A DNA stretch of 22,600 nucleotides from a virus. Positions within the stretch are counted from its first letter, which is position 1. The number at the start of each line of letters is the position of its first letter. The DNA lies in the IMG/VR virus record IMGVR_UViG_3300028025_005877, positions 1 to 22,600 of that record; one strand, given 5' to 3'. Shown here piece after piece: positions 13,005 to 20,074 of the stretch. The translations under genes were made by a program, and so were the position numbers. The notes under the pieces are model-generated. The model was given only the letters and a program-made list of their open reading frames with translations. It ran no database searches and had not been told where the DNA came from.

Positions 13005-13372
13005 CCGCGAACCTTCCTATTCAAGATTTCCTTTTTCATATTACTAAAGTGCTCAGCCGCCTGCTTAAAGGCCGCAATGTTTGCGTCAATGGCTGAAATG
13101 AGCTCAGACTGCGAGTGGTCAATAAGCCGCCAGGCAGACTCCTCATACCTCCGCATGTCCTCAATGTCAGAAGACATGACCTTGTAGGCCTTGCTCTTGT
13201 TGCTGATCCCTTGATACGCGTAGCAACGCATGGTTTCTGGGCTTAGGTCGTATTTCATTGCAGCGGCGTAGGCGCCATCGGTCAACGACTTTGACTCTGG
13301 GAACTTCCACATAATAAGCTGCTGGATTTCCAGCGCGCTCACGTGTACGTTATTTGGTTTTCTTGGCGTCAT
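13001..13372 (-). CDS. Hypothetical helical protein, 123 aa
   Basis: The product is mostly helical and soluble. A segment at about residues 30-57 (LTDGAYAAAMKYDLSPETMRCYAYQGIS) looks like a helix-turn-helix, and residues 75-115 form long amphipathic helices with possible coiled coil. A DNA-binding role is possible but unproven. The ATG at 13372 has a GGAG element seven bases upstream. It overlaps the gene at 13350 by 23 bases and nusG by four (ATGA), so it is co-translated with nusG. Confidence 0.65.
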   Translation of the reverse strand: MTPRKPNNVHVSALEIQQLIMWKFPESKSLTDGAYAAAMKYDLSPETMRCYAYQGISNKSKAYKVMSSDIEDMRRYEESAWRLIDHSQSELISAIDANIAAFKQAAEHFSNMKKEILNRKVRG

Positions 13373-13640
13373 TGTGCTGCTCCAATAATTTCTTCATTTC
13401 GTCCATGGCAATGGCTGGCGTTGCGCCCACCGAGCGGACACATTCACCGTTGGGGCTGGCCACCTCGATAGCCCAGCCGTTAAGCAAAAAGTATAACCTG
13501 TCAAACCACCAACCCTGGGGTATCACGGCGAACACCTCGTTCCAGGCGCAGTGAATACAGCGCGGGTCCGAGGGATTTTGAACAAAGCCCATGGCGTTTG
13601 TCGCCAAGAACCCGCTCTCACCCTCGTGGCCGCAATCCAC
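13350..13640 (-). CDS. Small protein with Cys/His motif, 96 aa
   Basis: The start is GTG 13640, just after the previous stop, with only a weak AGG upstream. ATG 13592 is the alternative. The longer form is preferred because it includes the CGH (residues 3-5) that would pair with CIHC (28-31) to make a zinc site. The rest (GWWFDRLYFLLNGWAIEV) is mixed alpha/beta with many aromatic residues, and the C-terminus is Lys-rich. No family recognised. Confidence 0.55.
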   Translation of the reverse strand: MDCGHEGESGFLATNAMGFVQNPSDPRCIHCAWNEVFAVIPQGWWFDRLYFLLNGWAIEVASPNGECVRSVGATPAIAMDEMKKLLEQHNDAKKTK

Positions 13641-13642
13641 TA

Positions 13643-14020
13643 CTAGTTACCTGGGGCTACGTACTCAATGGTTGGGTACGTCTGTGGGCCAAAGTTTGCA
13701 GGGTTACCGCACCACTTTTCATACTCAACATAGCCATCGCTGTAGCGATAAACAAAGATGTCGTAGCCAGACTCTTCCTGAACGGAGAAGCAGCCAGCCT
13801 TAGCCCCCGCTACCCATGTGCGCTGCTGCGCTGCCTCAACGCCAGCACCCCAGCCGTCGCTGTGACCGCTGGTGTACCCAGCGCTTGAACCGCGCGTATA
13901 CCCCGCCGAGTCACCTGCGCTGTTGCCAGCAAACAACCCAATGCCTGCCGCCACTAGCGCAACAACAATGAGCAGCGGGCTAAACGATGGAACAGAAACA
14001 CTTACCGTCTTGCTTGCCAT
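13643..14020 (-). CDS. Small membrane protein with Gly/Ser repeats, 125 aa
   Basis: A single transmembrane helix at about residues 13-32 (SPLLIVVALVAAGIGLFAG) is followed by a Gly/Ser/Ala-rich stretch with near-tandem units (SAGDSAGYTRGSSAGYTSG, 34-53) and then a soluble C-terminal part containing two Cys. An AAGGAGG ribosome binding site precedes the ATG at 14020. The layout suggests a membrane-anchored surface or periplasmic protein. It lies between a lipoprotein and cytosolic genes, so a role in the host envelope, such as superinfection exclusion, is possible but only inferred. Confidence 0.7.
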   Translation of the reverse strand: MASKTVSVSVPSFSPLLIVVALVAAGIGLFAGNSAGDSAGYTRGSSAGYTSGHSDGWGAGVEAAQQRTWVAGAKAGCFSVQEESGYDIFVYRYSDGYVEYEKWCGNPANFGPQTYPTIEYVAPGN

Positions 14021-14029
14021 GATTCCTCC

Positions 14030-14551
14030 TTACTTTGTTGTGAACTGCCACTCACCCGAATGGGTGTAGTCGTCCATTGTCAAATAGAATTGCGTTTCGC
14101 CTACAGGAACTTGAAATGTCAGCCACCCCTTGACCTTGCGACCCGCCTTCAATTCATTGCTTGAATCAAGTGCTGGCTCCTTGCCAAAGATGTAGTAGTT
14201 ATACGAAAAACCCTGGCTGTCCCGAAGCGTCCAGAAGAATGGGTTGTAGGACACGTTGTCTGCCAACGCCTCATACTCCACCAGCACCGCTACGAACTTG
14301 TTGCCAGCATCTGGCGCAAAGTACTCGTTGTAAGTGCTAAAGACCCCAGCCTCTGCCAGCGAAACCCGCACGTCTGACCACTCAATGTAGTAGCCGACAC
14401 CAGCAATCTCTGGGGTAGGGGTCGGGGTTGGGGTTGCCTGCTGTGTGGCCTCTGGAGTGTTCGTTGCCACCCCTGCTGAGCCACCGCACCCTGCAATCAA
14501 AAACCCGACAACCAGGAACACTGCGAGGAGCAGTCCAATTTGCCTCTTCAT
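14030..14551 (-). CDS. Lipoprotein with DUF4352-like domain
   Basis: The 173-residue protein has a classic lipoprotein signal: MKRQ, a hydrophobic stretch and a LIAGC lipobox with the lipidated Cys at residue 22. A linker of Thr-Pro repeats (about 33-47) leads to a beta-rich domain. That domain (VRVSLAEAGVFSTYNEYF, KFVAVLVEYEALADNVSYNPFFWTLRD, then KVKGWLTFQVP) follows the DUF4352 immunoglobulin-like pattern: a conserved strand, an N-x-F-x-W-x-L segment and a GW-x-x-F-x-V-P strand. It should be exported and anchored in the membrane. Phage-encoded lipoproteins often block superinfection, but that role is inferred. AAAGGA precedes the ATG. The promoter just upstream (14603-14631) suggests separate expression. 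Confidence 0.82.
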   Translation of the reverse strand: MKRQIGLLLAVFLVVGFLIAGCGGSAGVATNTPEATQQATPTPTPTPEIAGVGYYIEWSDVRVSLAEAGVFSTYNEYFAPDAGNKFVAVLVEYEALADNVSYNPFFWTLRDSQGFSYNYYIFGKEPALDSSNELKAGRKVKGWLTFQVPVGETQFYLTMDDYTHSGEWQFTTK

Positions 14552-14567
14552 TTGCTATCCTTTCACT

Positions 14568-14625
14568 ATCCACAAACCCAGAACTTCTAGGTCTAGTTGT
14601 GTACAGTACAACCCTATTTGTGGAT
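14568..14625. repeat. 9-bp perfect inverted repeat around the lipoprotein promoter
   Basis: ATCCACAAA (14568-14576) is the exact reverse complement of TTTGTGGAT (14617-14625), with the arms 40 bases apart. One arm lies between the -35 and -10 and the other lies downstream of the expected transcription start. Inside it, GTTGT and ACAAC (14596-14612) make a second, shorter dyad over the -10. It could be an operator, or a hairpin in transcripts that read through from the tRNA. Confidence 0.45.
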
Positions 14626-14631
14626 TGTCAA
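14603..14631 (-). promoter_or_regulatory. Sigma70-like promoter before the lipoprotein operon
   Basis: A consensus TTGACA (14631-14626, minus strand), a 17-base spacer and TACTGT (14608-14603) form a good sigma70-type promoter. It lies directly downstream of the tRNA and 52 bases before the lipoprotein start. Its -10 lies within a GTTGT...ACAAC dyad. The same -10 sequence and spacing occur at 21782-21810. Confidence 0.5.
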
Positions 14632-14632
14632 A

Positions 14633-14708
14633 TGGTAGGGGAACCTGGACTCGAACCAGGAGCCGCCGAGATATAAGCTCGGTGCTCTAACCTTTGAGCT
14701 ATTCCCCC
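14633..14708 (-). tRNA. tRNA-Ile with UAU anticodon, CCA encoded
   Basis: The 76-base gene folds as a full cloverleaf. The acceptor stem has seven pairs (first pair G-U), the D arm is GCTC/GAGC with an eight-base loop, and the anticodon stem is CCGAG/CTCGG. The anticodon loop CTTATAT puts UAU at 34-36 with U33 and A37. There is a five-base variable region and a T arm CCTGG/CCAGG with loop TTCGAGT. A73 and CCA are encoded. The UAU anticodon reads AUA (Ile). Most bacteria read AUA with a lysidine-modified CAU tRNA, so this is unusual. Its first base overlaps the last base of the stop codon of the gene at 14708. Confidence 0.9.
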
Positions 14709-14977
14709 TAGTTGACCTTCTTGCCAAGCTTGGCCTTGGGGCGCTCGTTGGGCTCTGGCTGCCCTGCAACTTCAGGTGCGGGGTTGGCGGCGGTGTCCAT
14801 TGGGGCAAGCCCCAGGCCCACCCGCACGTCATTGGCGCCAAACCACCAACCACGACGGAACTCAAAGGCTGACTTTGCCTTCTCTTGTTCAATTTGAACT
14901 CTTCCACCTGCACCCGCAAGTGAGGCGCCGACAATAAAGCCAAGCACAAAAGTCGCTATAATACCTAGGAAATCCAT
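14708..14977 (-). CDS. Small membrane-anchored protein, 89 aa
   Basis: An N-terminal transmembrane helix (residues 3-25, FLGIIATFVLGFIVGASLAG) is followed by a short charged segment, an FRRGWWFGANDVRVGLGLAP stretch and a Pro/Lys-rich tail. It may anchor to the membrane by its N-terminus and face the cytosol or the periplasm. GAGGAGG lies nine bases before the ATG. The tRNA follows without a gap, so tRNA and gene likely share one transcript. No family recognised. Confidence 0.6.
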   Translation of the reverse strand: MDFLGIIATFVLGFIVGASLAGAGGRVQIEQEKAKSAFEFRRGWWFGANDVRVGLGLAPMDTAANPAPEVAGQPEPNERPKAKLGKKVN

Positions 14978-14993
14978 ACAACAAATCCTCCTC

Positions 14994-15022
14994 TGGACTA
15001 TTGACTAGCCGGCGCCTAGAAT
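14994..15022 (+). promoter_or_regulatory. Putative promoter for the metalloprotease-like gene
   Basis: TGGACT (14994-14999), a 17-base spacer and TAGAAT (15017-15022) lie upstream of the plus-strand gene at 15050, whose AGGGGG ribosome binding site sits six bases before the ATG. It occupies the 72-base gap between divergent genes. Matches are four of six and five of six. Confidence 0.4.
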
Positions 15023-15049
15023 AGCACGTCAGCCAACCTAGGGGGTACC

Positions 15050-15562
15050 ATGGACACAAAGCGCGGGACACCAAGACCCGGAACGGTGCGCATTGTCTAC
15101 GACCCCGAGGCGCCCTCTTCCGAAAAGCAGCGCTGGCGCCCAGTCACCTCGTTGATTCGTAAGGTTTGCGCTGAGCAAGGCATCCGACTTGGCCGCGTGC
15201 ACTTGCATTACCACCCCGATGGCGTTCACACTCTTCCCGACAGCCACCCTCACGGGGAAGCAGAATACTGGGGCAAGACTATTTTCTTGTGCACCGCCGA
15301 CAAGGACACAGCGCTCCACGAGATTGCACATGTCTGGACAAAGAGCTGGCACAGCCCCAAATGGGCAGAAGCGTATCTCTATCTGTGCGAGCAGTATATG
15401 CGGCACGAGGAGTTTATTGAGAACATTAAGAAAAACGCTTCCAAGTACGCCGTGGTTCGCCATGCGCTAAAGCGCATCTACGGCATTGCAATCAAAGACG
15501 AGTCTAAGGGAACCCAGCGAGCGTCCGCTCAACAAAGAGCTGGCGGTCGTGTTCGTAGTTAA
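15050..15562 (+). CDS. HEXXH zinc metalloprotease-like protein
   Basis: The 170-residue protein carries DTALHEIAHVWTKSWHSPKW (residues 86-105). His90, Glu91 and His94 form the HEXXH zinc site. His101, followed by SPKW, is a likely third ligand, in the place SprT-like and other small phage metalloproteases put it. There is no signal peptide, so it works in the cytosol, on unknown proteins. The C-terminal 30 residues are basic and Gln/Arg-rich. The last 59 bases overlap the 3' end of the convergent glycosyltransferase. A strong AGGGGG precedes the ATG. It stands alone on the plus strand between two minus operons. Confidence 0.75.
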   Translation: MDTKRGTPRPGTVRIVYDPEAPSSEKQRWRPVTSLIRKVCAEQGIRLGRVHLHYHPDGVHTLPDSHPHGEAEYWGKTIFLCTADKDTALHEIAHVWTKSWHSPKWAEAYLYLCEQYMRHEEFIENIKKNASKYAVVRHALKRIYGIAIKDESKGTQRASAQQRAGGRVRS

Positions 15563-16184
15563 CCACGCTTTCGTTGCGGTCGCACAGAGCATCTCGACCA
15601 TTGGTTCCAACCCACTTGTGCTGCACTAGCCTGTCTGGAACCTTGCGAATCTTGTCGTAAGACAGGGCAACATCCGTGTACTCATTGTCGCAGTAGACAG
15701 ATTTGTAGCCTGGATGGTAGATGTATTGGAAACGTTCGTACCAGCTCCTGCCCATAATTACGACGGTTGAAGTTGTTGGGCTGTCGCCGTACCCGTCCGG
15801 TGGCCAGATGCACCCGTCTAGGTCGGGGAAGTTTCCAAAAACCAGGTTAAGCATGCGCTCGTCCCAGTCCTGCACAATTGGCAACATGTCGTCCTGCGCA
15901 AGGTACAACACCTCCCACTCACCGCTGGTCTTGTCCATGTCGGCGTTCATTGCCTCGATTTTTGTCTTGTTGTCTCCGTAGAAATACTTAATGTCGTGAC
16001 CCATGGCAATCATTTTGTCAAAAGTTTCCTGCACGTCCTTGTTATTCATCTCCGCATCGTCTTCGTCCATGGAGATTACCCATTCAATATGATGACGATT
16101 TGAGGCAAGCTGAAGATAAGAAGCAAAGACCTCAAAGAAACGCTTCTGCCGTTGCCGAGTGGGAAACTTAACGAGTAGGTGCAT
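15504..16184 (-). CDS. GT-A type glycosyltransferase
   Basis: The 226-residue product has an opening MHLLVKFPTRQR strand, the acidic cluster WVISMDEDDAEM (D40-D43) placed where GT2-like enzymes bind the nucleotide sugar and metal, then EWEVLYLAQDDMLP (about 89-102) as a second acidic motif. It is soluble. TAATG coupling to the upstream glycosyltransferase shows co-translation, after an AAGGGG element. It belongs to the gmd-fcl minus cluster and so probably uses GDP-fucose, GDP-mannose or a host sugar. Donor and acceptor are unknown. Its 3' end lies antisense to the metalloprotease gene over 59 bases. Confidence 0.75.
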   Translation of the reverse strand: MHLLVKFPTRQRQKRFFEVFASYLQLASNRHHIEWVISMDEDDAEMNNKDVQETFDKMIAMGHDIKYFYGDNKTKIEAMNADMDKTSGEWEVLYLAQDDMLPIVQDWDERMLNLVFGNFPDLDGCIWPPDGYGDSPTTSTVVIMGRSWYERFQYIYHPGYKSVYCDNEYTDVALSYDKIRKVPDRLVQHKWVGTNGRDALCDRNESVVNYEHDRQLFVERTLAGFP

Positions 16185-16771
16185 TAGTACCCCTTGCTTG
16201 GATAGTAGTAGTAAATTTCCCCAGATATGCGCACTTCTGTTCTGAGGAACGGCTTAACCTTATCAGAAAATCTTTTGTCCTCGCCAAAGTTTAGATCCTC
16301 AAACACTACCTTGCTGGCAATAGATCGCCTAATAGCGTTAAGGTGGTTTGGTGTTCGGTAATAAATGCCGTCGGGTCCGGTCTTCCACTCTTCGTGCTCA
16401 ATTGAATGATCAAAGATTGCCGACCTGCCATTAGCAAAATAGATAATCCCAGTTAGGCTGGCGCAGTCTGGGTCAGAGTCAAGAGCCGTTAGAATTTTCT
16501 CTACGTAATCTTCGCTCACCATGTCGTCATCATCTACGTAAGCCACGTAGTCGCCCAGTGCGGCTTCCATAAGTTCGTTTCTCTTCTTGCCAATGCTGGC
16601 CTCTCCGGAGTCAACGTGGGTAAGCACCTCCACCTCAGTAGTAAGTTGGGGAGTGAGCGCGCCCATGAGGCGATCTAGCTTGTCGGCTCGGGATTCCAGA
16701 GAGCATACGAGGATAGAGAGACGCTTATCCCCCCGCTCGCTTACTGTATTTCCCTGCGTTACCCAGCCCAT
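16184..16771 (-). CDS. Family 2 glycosyltransferase
   Basis: This 195-residue GT2-type enzyme has RLSILVCSLESRADKLDRLM as its first strand and helix (about 17-36), EASIGKKRNELMEAALGDYV leading to the DDDD metal-binding motif (residues 80-83, in AYVDDDDMVSE), and a C-terminal acceptor region with FGEDKRFSDKV. It is soluble, and its length fits a minimal single-domain GT2. GAGG lies five bases before the ATG at 16771. It sits two bases after fcl and couples by TAATG to the next glycosyltransferase. It probably assembles a glycan that includes the sugar made by Gmd and Fcl. Confidence 0.85.
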   Translation of the reverse strand: MGWVTQGNTVSERGDKRLSILVCSLESRADKLDRLMGALTPQLTTEVEVLTHVDSGEASIGKKRNELMEAALGDYVAYVDDDDMVSEDYVEKILTALDSDPDCASLTGIIYFANGRSAIFDHSIEHEEWKTGPDGIYYRTPNHLNAIRRSIASKVVFEDLNFGEDKRFSDKVKPFLRTEVRISGEIYYYYPSKGY

Positions 16772-16773
16772 AT

Positions 16774-17703
16774 TTACCTCATACTGATATATGTTCGTGA
16801 CAGACCTTCATCCAGGCTAATCGCTGGCTTCCAGCCTAACAAGTCGTTTGCTCTCTGCGCATTAACAGACCTGCGGGGCTGACCGTCTGGCTTTGACCGA
16901 TCCCAGACGATTTTCCCGGCGTAGCCGACGATTCCCCTAATCTTTTCAGCAAGGTCGGCAATGGAAATCTCTTCGCCTTTGCCCAGGTTGAGCGGCAAAT
17001 CGGATGAGTAATGGGCGGTGGCCTTGGCGATTGCCTCTGCGGCATCGTCAACGTAGAGGAACTCCCTGCTTGCGGAACCAGAACCCCAAAGGGATACTTC
17101 GCCTGCTCCGCTCTGCTTTGCCTCAATGAACTTGCGCATGATGGCGGGGATAACGTGCGATGTCTCTGGGTTGTCGTTGTCCATTGGGCCATAGAGGTTG
17201 GTAGGAATGAGGTAGATGATGTTAGTGCCGTACTGCTGCCGATACGCCTGCGCCTGAACGAGCAGCAGCTTCTTTGCTACGCCGTAGGGCGCGTTGGTCT
17301 CTTCTGGGTAGCCGTTCCAGATGTCTTCTTCCTTGAACGGTGGGGTGGCGTACTTTGGGTACGAGCACACCGTGCCGACCAGCACAATCTTCTCAACCGT
17401 CGGGAACTTTCTTGCCTCCTCAATGACGTTAAGGCCCATCATTGCGTTGGCATACAGGAATCGGCCAGGGGATTGCATGTTAGCCCCAATGCCGCCGACC
17501 TCTGCGGCCGCATGAATAATGATGTCGGGGAGGAACTCGCCAATCATTTCCTCTGTTTCTTTTTGGCTAGTCAGATCCCACTCGTAGCTTCTCGGGACAA
17601 TAATGTCTTCGGGGTTTCGCAGGCTGAGACGGTCAACAATTCTTTTGCCAAGAAAGCCGGCTCCACCAGTTACAAGGACCCGCTTGCCGCTAACCTGGTT
17701 CAC
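16774..17703 (-). CDS. fcl: GDP-L-fucose synthase
   Basis: This NADPH-dependent epimerase/reductase of the extended SDR family turns GDP-4-keto-6-deoxymannose into GDP-L-fucose. The nucleotide-binding TGGAGFLG is at 12-19. The catalytic Tyr140 and Lys144 lie in APYGVAKK. Cys113 (GTVCSYP) and His183 (TSHVIPAIM) match the active-site acid/base residues of this enzyme. [10 protein letters not shown] and [11 protein letters not shown] are family signatures, and the 309-residue length is normal. The start is GTG 17703, sharing GTGA with the gmd stop. It therefore forms a complete two-step pathway with the preceding gene. The GDP-mannose would come from the host. Confidence 0.92.
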   Translation of the reverse strand: MNQVSGKRVLVTGGAGFLGKRIVDRLSLRNPEDIIVPRSYEWDLTSQKETEEMIGEFLPDIIIHAAAEVGGIGANMQSPGRFLYANAMMGLNVIEEARKFPTVEKIVLVGTVCSYPKYATPPFKEEDIWNGYPEETNAPYGVAKKLLLVQAQAYRQQYGTNIIYLIPTNLYGPMDNDNPETSHVIPAIMRKFIEAKQSGAGEVSLWGSGSASREFLYVDDAAEAIAKATAHYSSDLPLNLGKGEEISIADLAEKIRGIVGYAGKIVWDRSKPDGQPRRSVNAQRANDLLGWKPAISLDEGLSRTYISMR

Positions 17704-18671
17704 TTGATTGCCTCCGTGTCGGCGTCAATCATTATCTTTACAAGCTCTTTAAACTTAACCTTTGGCTCCCACCCCAGCACCGCCTTGGCGCGGGATGGGT
17801 CTCCGAGAAGCTGATCAACCTCTGCTGGTCGGTAGTATCGCTCATCCGTGCGCACATACTTTTCCCAGTCAAGGCCCACGTAGGCAAACGCTTCCTGCAC
17901 AAACTCTTTAACTGTATGCATCTCGCCCGTGGCAATGACGTAGTCTCCTGGGCTTTCCTGTTGCAGCATCAACCACATTGCCTCTACGTATTCTGGTGCG
18001 TAACCCCAATCCCTCTTGGCATCGAGGTTGCCCAGAACAAGTTCGTGCCGCTTACCCTGAACAATCTCAACGACGGCCCGAGTAATCTTGTGGGTCACAA
18101 ACGTGTTACCCCGCCTTGGGGACTCGTGGTTAAACAAAATGCCGTTAGAAGCATGGATTAGATAAGCATTGCGATAAAGCTGCACCATGTTATGGGCATA
18201 CACCTTGGCCATGGCATAAGGGCTTTGGGGGTTGAACGGGGTCGACTCTCGCTGGGGCACTTCCAGTACCCTGCCGAACATCTCACTGCTGCCAGCCTGG
18301 TAGTAGCGGATTGCGCGGGGCTGACTACGGATTGCTTCTAGGATGCGGAGCGAACCCAGGGCGTCTACTTGCGTGGTGAATTCTGGGATTTCAAAGCTAA
18401 CCTTTACGTGGCTTTGAGCTGCCAGGTTGTAAATTTCATCTGGCCTTGTGCGTGCAATAACGCTAGACACAGAGCTTCCATCCGTTACATCTCCGTAATG
18501 CAGGGCAAAGGGGACGTCGGGGCGCTCAATCAGGTGGTCAATCCTGCCCGTGTTAAAACTGGAGGCGCGGCGAATCACACCATGGACTTCGTAACCCTTG
18601 CCAAGAAGGAGCTCGGCAAGGTACGATCCGTCCTGGCCGGTGATGCCAAAGATTAAGGCTCGCTTTCCCAT
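17700..18671 (-). CDS. gmd: GDP-mannose 4,6-dehydratase
   Basis: This 323-residue SDR enzyme converts GDP-mannose to GDP-4-keto-6-deoxymannose with bound [16 protein letters not shown] at 9-20 is the dinucleotide motif. [16 protein letters not shown] follows and is typical of Gmd. The catalytic set is GSSEMFG (about 127-133), Tyr152 and Lys156 in SPYAMAK. The later [14 protein letters not shown] and [14 protein letters not shown] are strong Gmd signatures. The ATG at 18671 is chosen over an upstream in-frame start at 18689 because the dehydratase core begins MGKRALIFG. It has no ribosome binding site and sits seven bases after a TATACT, so it may be leaderless. It heads the minus glycan operon. 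Confidence 0.95.
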   Translation of the reverse strand: MGKRALIFGITGQDGSYLAELLLGKGYEVHGVIRRASSFNTGRIDHLIERPDVPFALHYGDVTDGSSVSSVIARTRPDEIYNLAAQSHVKVSFEIPEFTTQVDALGSLRILEAIRSQPRAIRYYQAGSSEMFGRVLEVPQRESTPFNPQSPYAMAKVYAHNMVQLYRNAYLIHASNGILFNHESPRRGNTFVTHKITRAVVEIVQGKRHELVLGNLDAKRDWGYAPEYVEAMWLMLQQESPGDYVIATGEMHTVKEFVQEAFAYVGLDWEKYVRTDERYYRPAEVDQLLGDPSRAKAVLGWEPKVKFKELVKIMIDADTEAIK

Positions 18672-18678
18672 GCGGGGG

Positions 18679-18684
18679 AGTATA
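18679..18684 (-). promoter_or_regulatory. Possible -10 element for leaderless gmd operon
   Basis: TATACT on the minus strand lies seven bases before the gmd ATG, and no ribosome binding site is present. No convincing -35 was found at the normal distance (GTGTTG at best). The palindromic GTATAC core could also serve the divergent plus-strand genes. Confidence 0.3.
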
Positions 18685-18740
18685 CACAACGGTCAACAGG
18701 ACAACACAAAAGTAAAGCAACACAAAAACTGCGAGGGCCT

Positions 18741-18899
18741 ATGAACGAGAATCCCCCACCACAGAATGAGTCAGAGATTACAATAGACGTAGAGCAGGTT
18801 ATACTGACTTGTCTGAACTGCGGGGCGAAAATGAGCCAACGAGCCTGCAAGTTGATTTGTGAATGCGGCTACTACGCGTCCTGTTCAGATTATTACTAA
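18741..18899 (+). CDS. Small Cys-rich zinc-ribbon protein (52 aa)
   Basis: The 52-codon gene starts with ATG 18741 after a GAGGG element. Cysteines fall in CLNC (24-27), C36, CEC (40-42) and C48, ending in ECGYYASCSDYY. I recognise this C-x-C-G-Y-x-x-S-C-S-D ending from tiny phage proteins of unknown role. The N-terminal 20 residues are acidic and polar. It stands nine bases before the next glycosyltransferase start and so opens the plus-strand glycan operon. Confidence 0.7.
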   Translation: MNENPPPQNESEITIDVEQVILTCLNCGAKMSQRACKLICECGYYASCSDYY

Positions 18900-18908
18900 A
18901 GGAGTTAT

Positions 18909-19463
18909 ATGGTAGCGGATCTTACGATTATTACAGCAACCATTAACGGCCGCGAGGAGCTCTTTGAGCGCGCGGTTGCTTCAGTGCGCAATCAATCCCT
19001 GATGCCTCGTGCTCATGTTCATATGCTTGACAGAGAGCGCAAAGGTGGGGCAATTACTAAGAATCGGCTGATTGATTTTGCTGACACCGAATGGCTCATG
19101 ATTCTTGATGACGACGATACCCTCTTGCCTAACCACGTTGAGGCGCTTTACAGCAGGCGAGAAGAGGCTGACATTATTTATTCGTATGCCCTTGGAGACA
19201 ACCGTTACAACCGACCGTTTAACGGAGAAAACCTGCTTGCTGACTCAATCGTGTCGCACACTGCGCTCTTTCGCCGCTCAATGTTTCATAAGCTTGGTGG
19301 CTTTGAGGAACGGCTTGGCTACGATTGGCTGCTTTGGAAGAAGGCTCACGAGCACGGCTACACCTTCTTGTCGATTCCCGACTTTACATGGCACTACGAC
19401 CTTGCCCTTGGGCGACCACACGAAAGTCTTGGGGGGTTGCCATGGGCGACTGGGACAGATTAG
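18909..19463 (+). CDS. Family 2 glycosyltransferase
   Basis: The 184-residue GT2-like enzyme opens with DLTIITATINGREELFERAV (4-23), then AITKNRLIDFADTEWLMILD (48-67) into the DDDD metal motif (67-70). The acceptor side has GGFEERLGYDWLLWKKAHEHG (134-154), a typical GT2 signature (ED/YD-W-x-L). The ATG has AAGGAG five bases upstream. It is divergent from the gmd-fcl operon across 69 bases and overlaps the nucleotidyltransferase gene by 22 bases. Donor and acceptor unknown, most likely part of the same glycan pathway. Confidence 0.85.
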   Translation: MVADLTIITATINGREELFERAVASVRNQSLMPRAHVHMLDRERKGGAITKNRLIDFADTEWLMILDDDDTLLPNHVEALYSRREEADIIYSYALGDNRYNRPFNGENLLADSIVSHTALFRRSMFHKLGGFEERLGYDWLLWKKAHEHGYTFLSIPDFTWHYDLALGRPHESLGGLPWATGTD

Positions 19464-20074
19464 TCATTCTTTCTGCTGGTAAGGCGACGCGCCTGGAGGG
19501 AAGAAACAAGCTCCTAGTCGAAGCTGATGGCATACCGGTACACGAGTGGCACCGAAGGGCTAAACAAAACTCCATTACTGATGTTGTTGTTCACGAGAAC
19601 GATTGGCTTGCCGTCAATAAAGCGGTAGAGAAATGGGTTTCTCGCGTTATGGCCCATGACCAATACGACGGTCCGGGCGGTGCCTTGCGCTACTACGTCA
19701 ACGACACGTGGCACGACGGCGGGCTTGTTGTTCTCTTTGCCGACACCCTGCTGACCCACATACCCGCAAACACAGGATCGTGGGCGGGCGTTGCCCCTGG
19801 GCCCTGGAGGGTGTGGGATTACCCAGACCCGTACAAAGGCTGGAATCGCGGCGAGCCCAAGTTCAATGTGTGCTGCGGCGTGTATAGATTTAGCGACATT
19901 AACAAGCTGCGGGCAGCGTTCCGACGCCTTCCAATCGGAGATCCCCTTGACATGGTAGATGTCCTTAACATGTATGAGACAATAGAGCGGGTTGAATTAC
20001 TGGATGTGAAAGACTGGCAGGACGCCGGCGATCCGGTTGCCCTAAGCCGAGTTAAGAGTCCTTGGAGTAAATAA
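19442..20074 (+). CDS. Sugar-phosphate nucleotidyltransferase-like protein
   Basis: The 210-residue product starts at ATG 19442 (MGDWDRLVILSAGKATRLEG). A longer in-frame reading from 19325 only covers the glycosyltransferase. Residues 7-20 (LVILSAGKATRLEG) with KLLVEADGIP behind match the NTP-binding loop of sugar nucleotidyltransferases, with SAG in place of the usual AGG. VVLFADTLL (about 96-104) carries the metal-binding Asp. It would activate a hexose phosphate to NDP-sugar. The substrate is not visible, and a guanylyltransferase feeding gmd is an attractive guess. It is shorter than most such enzymes. A TAATG junction couples it to the next gene. Confidence 0.75.
   Translation: MGDWDRLVILSAGKATRLEGRNKLLVEADGIPVHEWHRRAKQNSITDVVVHENDWLAVNKAVEKWVSRVMAHDQYDGPGGALRYYVNDTWHDGGLVVLFADTLLTHIPANTGSWAGVAPGPWRVWDYPDPYKGWNRGEPKFNVCCGVYRFSDINKLRAAFRRLPIGDPLDMVDVLNMYETIERVELLDVKDWQDAGDPVALSRVKSPWSK

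Noticed and set aside
14633-14708. tRNA as a prophage attachment site
   Set aside because: No integrase is present in the window, the tRNA is complete within phage genes and no duplicate end is seen.
15038-15463. Minus-strand frame of 141 codons
   Set aside because: Opposite the HEXXH gene, with no ribosome binding site and no recognisable pattern.
17011-17814. Plus-strand reading frame of 267 codons opposite fcl and gmd
   Set aside because: It lies fully antisense to two enzymes with intact motifs, has no ribosome binding site and gives a protein without domain pattern.
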